A DNA stretch of 6,057 bases, from contig JAAZDH010000067.1 in assembly GCA_012512865.1 (NCBI GenBank), forward strand, positions 1-6,057, in the 5' to 3' direction. This document shows, one piece after another, positions 5,975 to 6,057 of this stretch (position 1 is the stretch's first letter; every line of letters starts with the position of its first letter). The notes beneath the pieces were generated by a model, which saw nothing but the letters and a program-made list of their open reading frames with translations, did no database searches and had not been told where the DNA came from. The position numbers and the translations under genes are program-made. Source of the DNA: Clostridiaceae bacterium (GTDB lineage: Bacteria; Bacillota; Clostridia; Acetivibrionales; DUMC01).

Positions 5975-6057
5975 ATCGTTCGCTATACCATATTAGTGAA
6001 CAAGCTGCTGTTTTAGTAGCTAAACAATTTCATATTGATATTACCTAAGCCCTGTTG

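Noticed and set aside
5950..6045. Plus-strand open frame to the right of and through the palindrome as a transposase tail.
   Set aside because: The translation (containing SLYHISEQAAVLVAKQF) matches no transposase I can recognise and is too short to support a call.

Overview
The window looks like chromosomal DNA from a low-to-moderate GC, spore-forming Firmicute of the class Clostridia. The signs are strong AGGAGG ribosome binding sites, AT-rich spacers, a Gram-positive ComEA-type receptor, a clostridial-style acyl-CoA synthetase, and relics of glycan-degradation genes. The genus is not determined; a plant-fibre or glycan-degrading clostridium is an inference.

Layout. At the left edge (1-106, minus) is the 5' end of a small membrane-anchored protein. 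It is preceded on the same strand by comEA (278-1075), with a terminator-like hairpin between them. A gene-free spacer (1076-1650) holds two diverged direct repeat units with a hairpin core of the AACCGTCCCC type, a 12-bp palindrome and a candidate promoter. An intact AMP-forming acyl-CoA synthetase (1651-3396, plus) follows, then a short direct repeat and a strong stem-loop terminator. Convergent to it is an intact N4-(beta-N-acetylglucosaminyl)-L-asparaginase (3571-4467, minus).

The right third (about 4500-6057) is a decaying minus-strand region. It holds an unrecognised 33-codon frame followed by in-frame stops, an internal-to-C-terminal remnant of a uroporphyrinogen-decarboxylase (URO-D) superfamily protein (4797-5147), and the C-terminal part of a glycosidase-like TIM-barrel protein (5197-5910). 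Next to the broken 5' end of the latter is a 29-bp near-perfect palindrome (5946-5974), so a rearrangement or mobile-element end may have caused the truncation.

How the genes fit together. The three intact or nearly intact functions (DNA-uptake receptor, acyl activation, GlcNAc-Asn hydrolysis) do not form one pathway. The glycosylasparaginase, the glycosidase remnant and the URO-D-type remnant are on one strand and could be what is left of a glycan-utilisation locus (inference). I see no clear evidence of a new defence or mobile system. The least explained items are the palindrome-linked truncation and the repeat element upstream of the synthetase.
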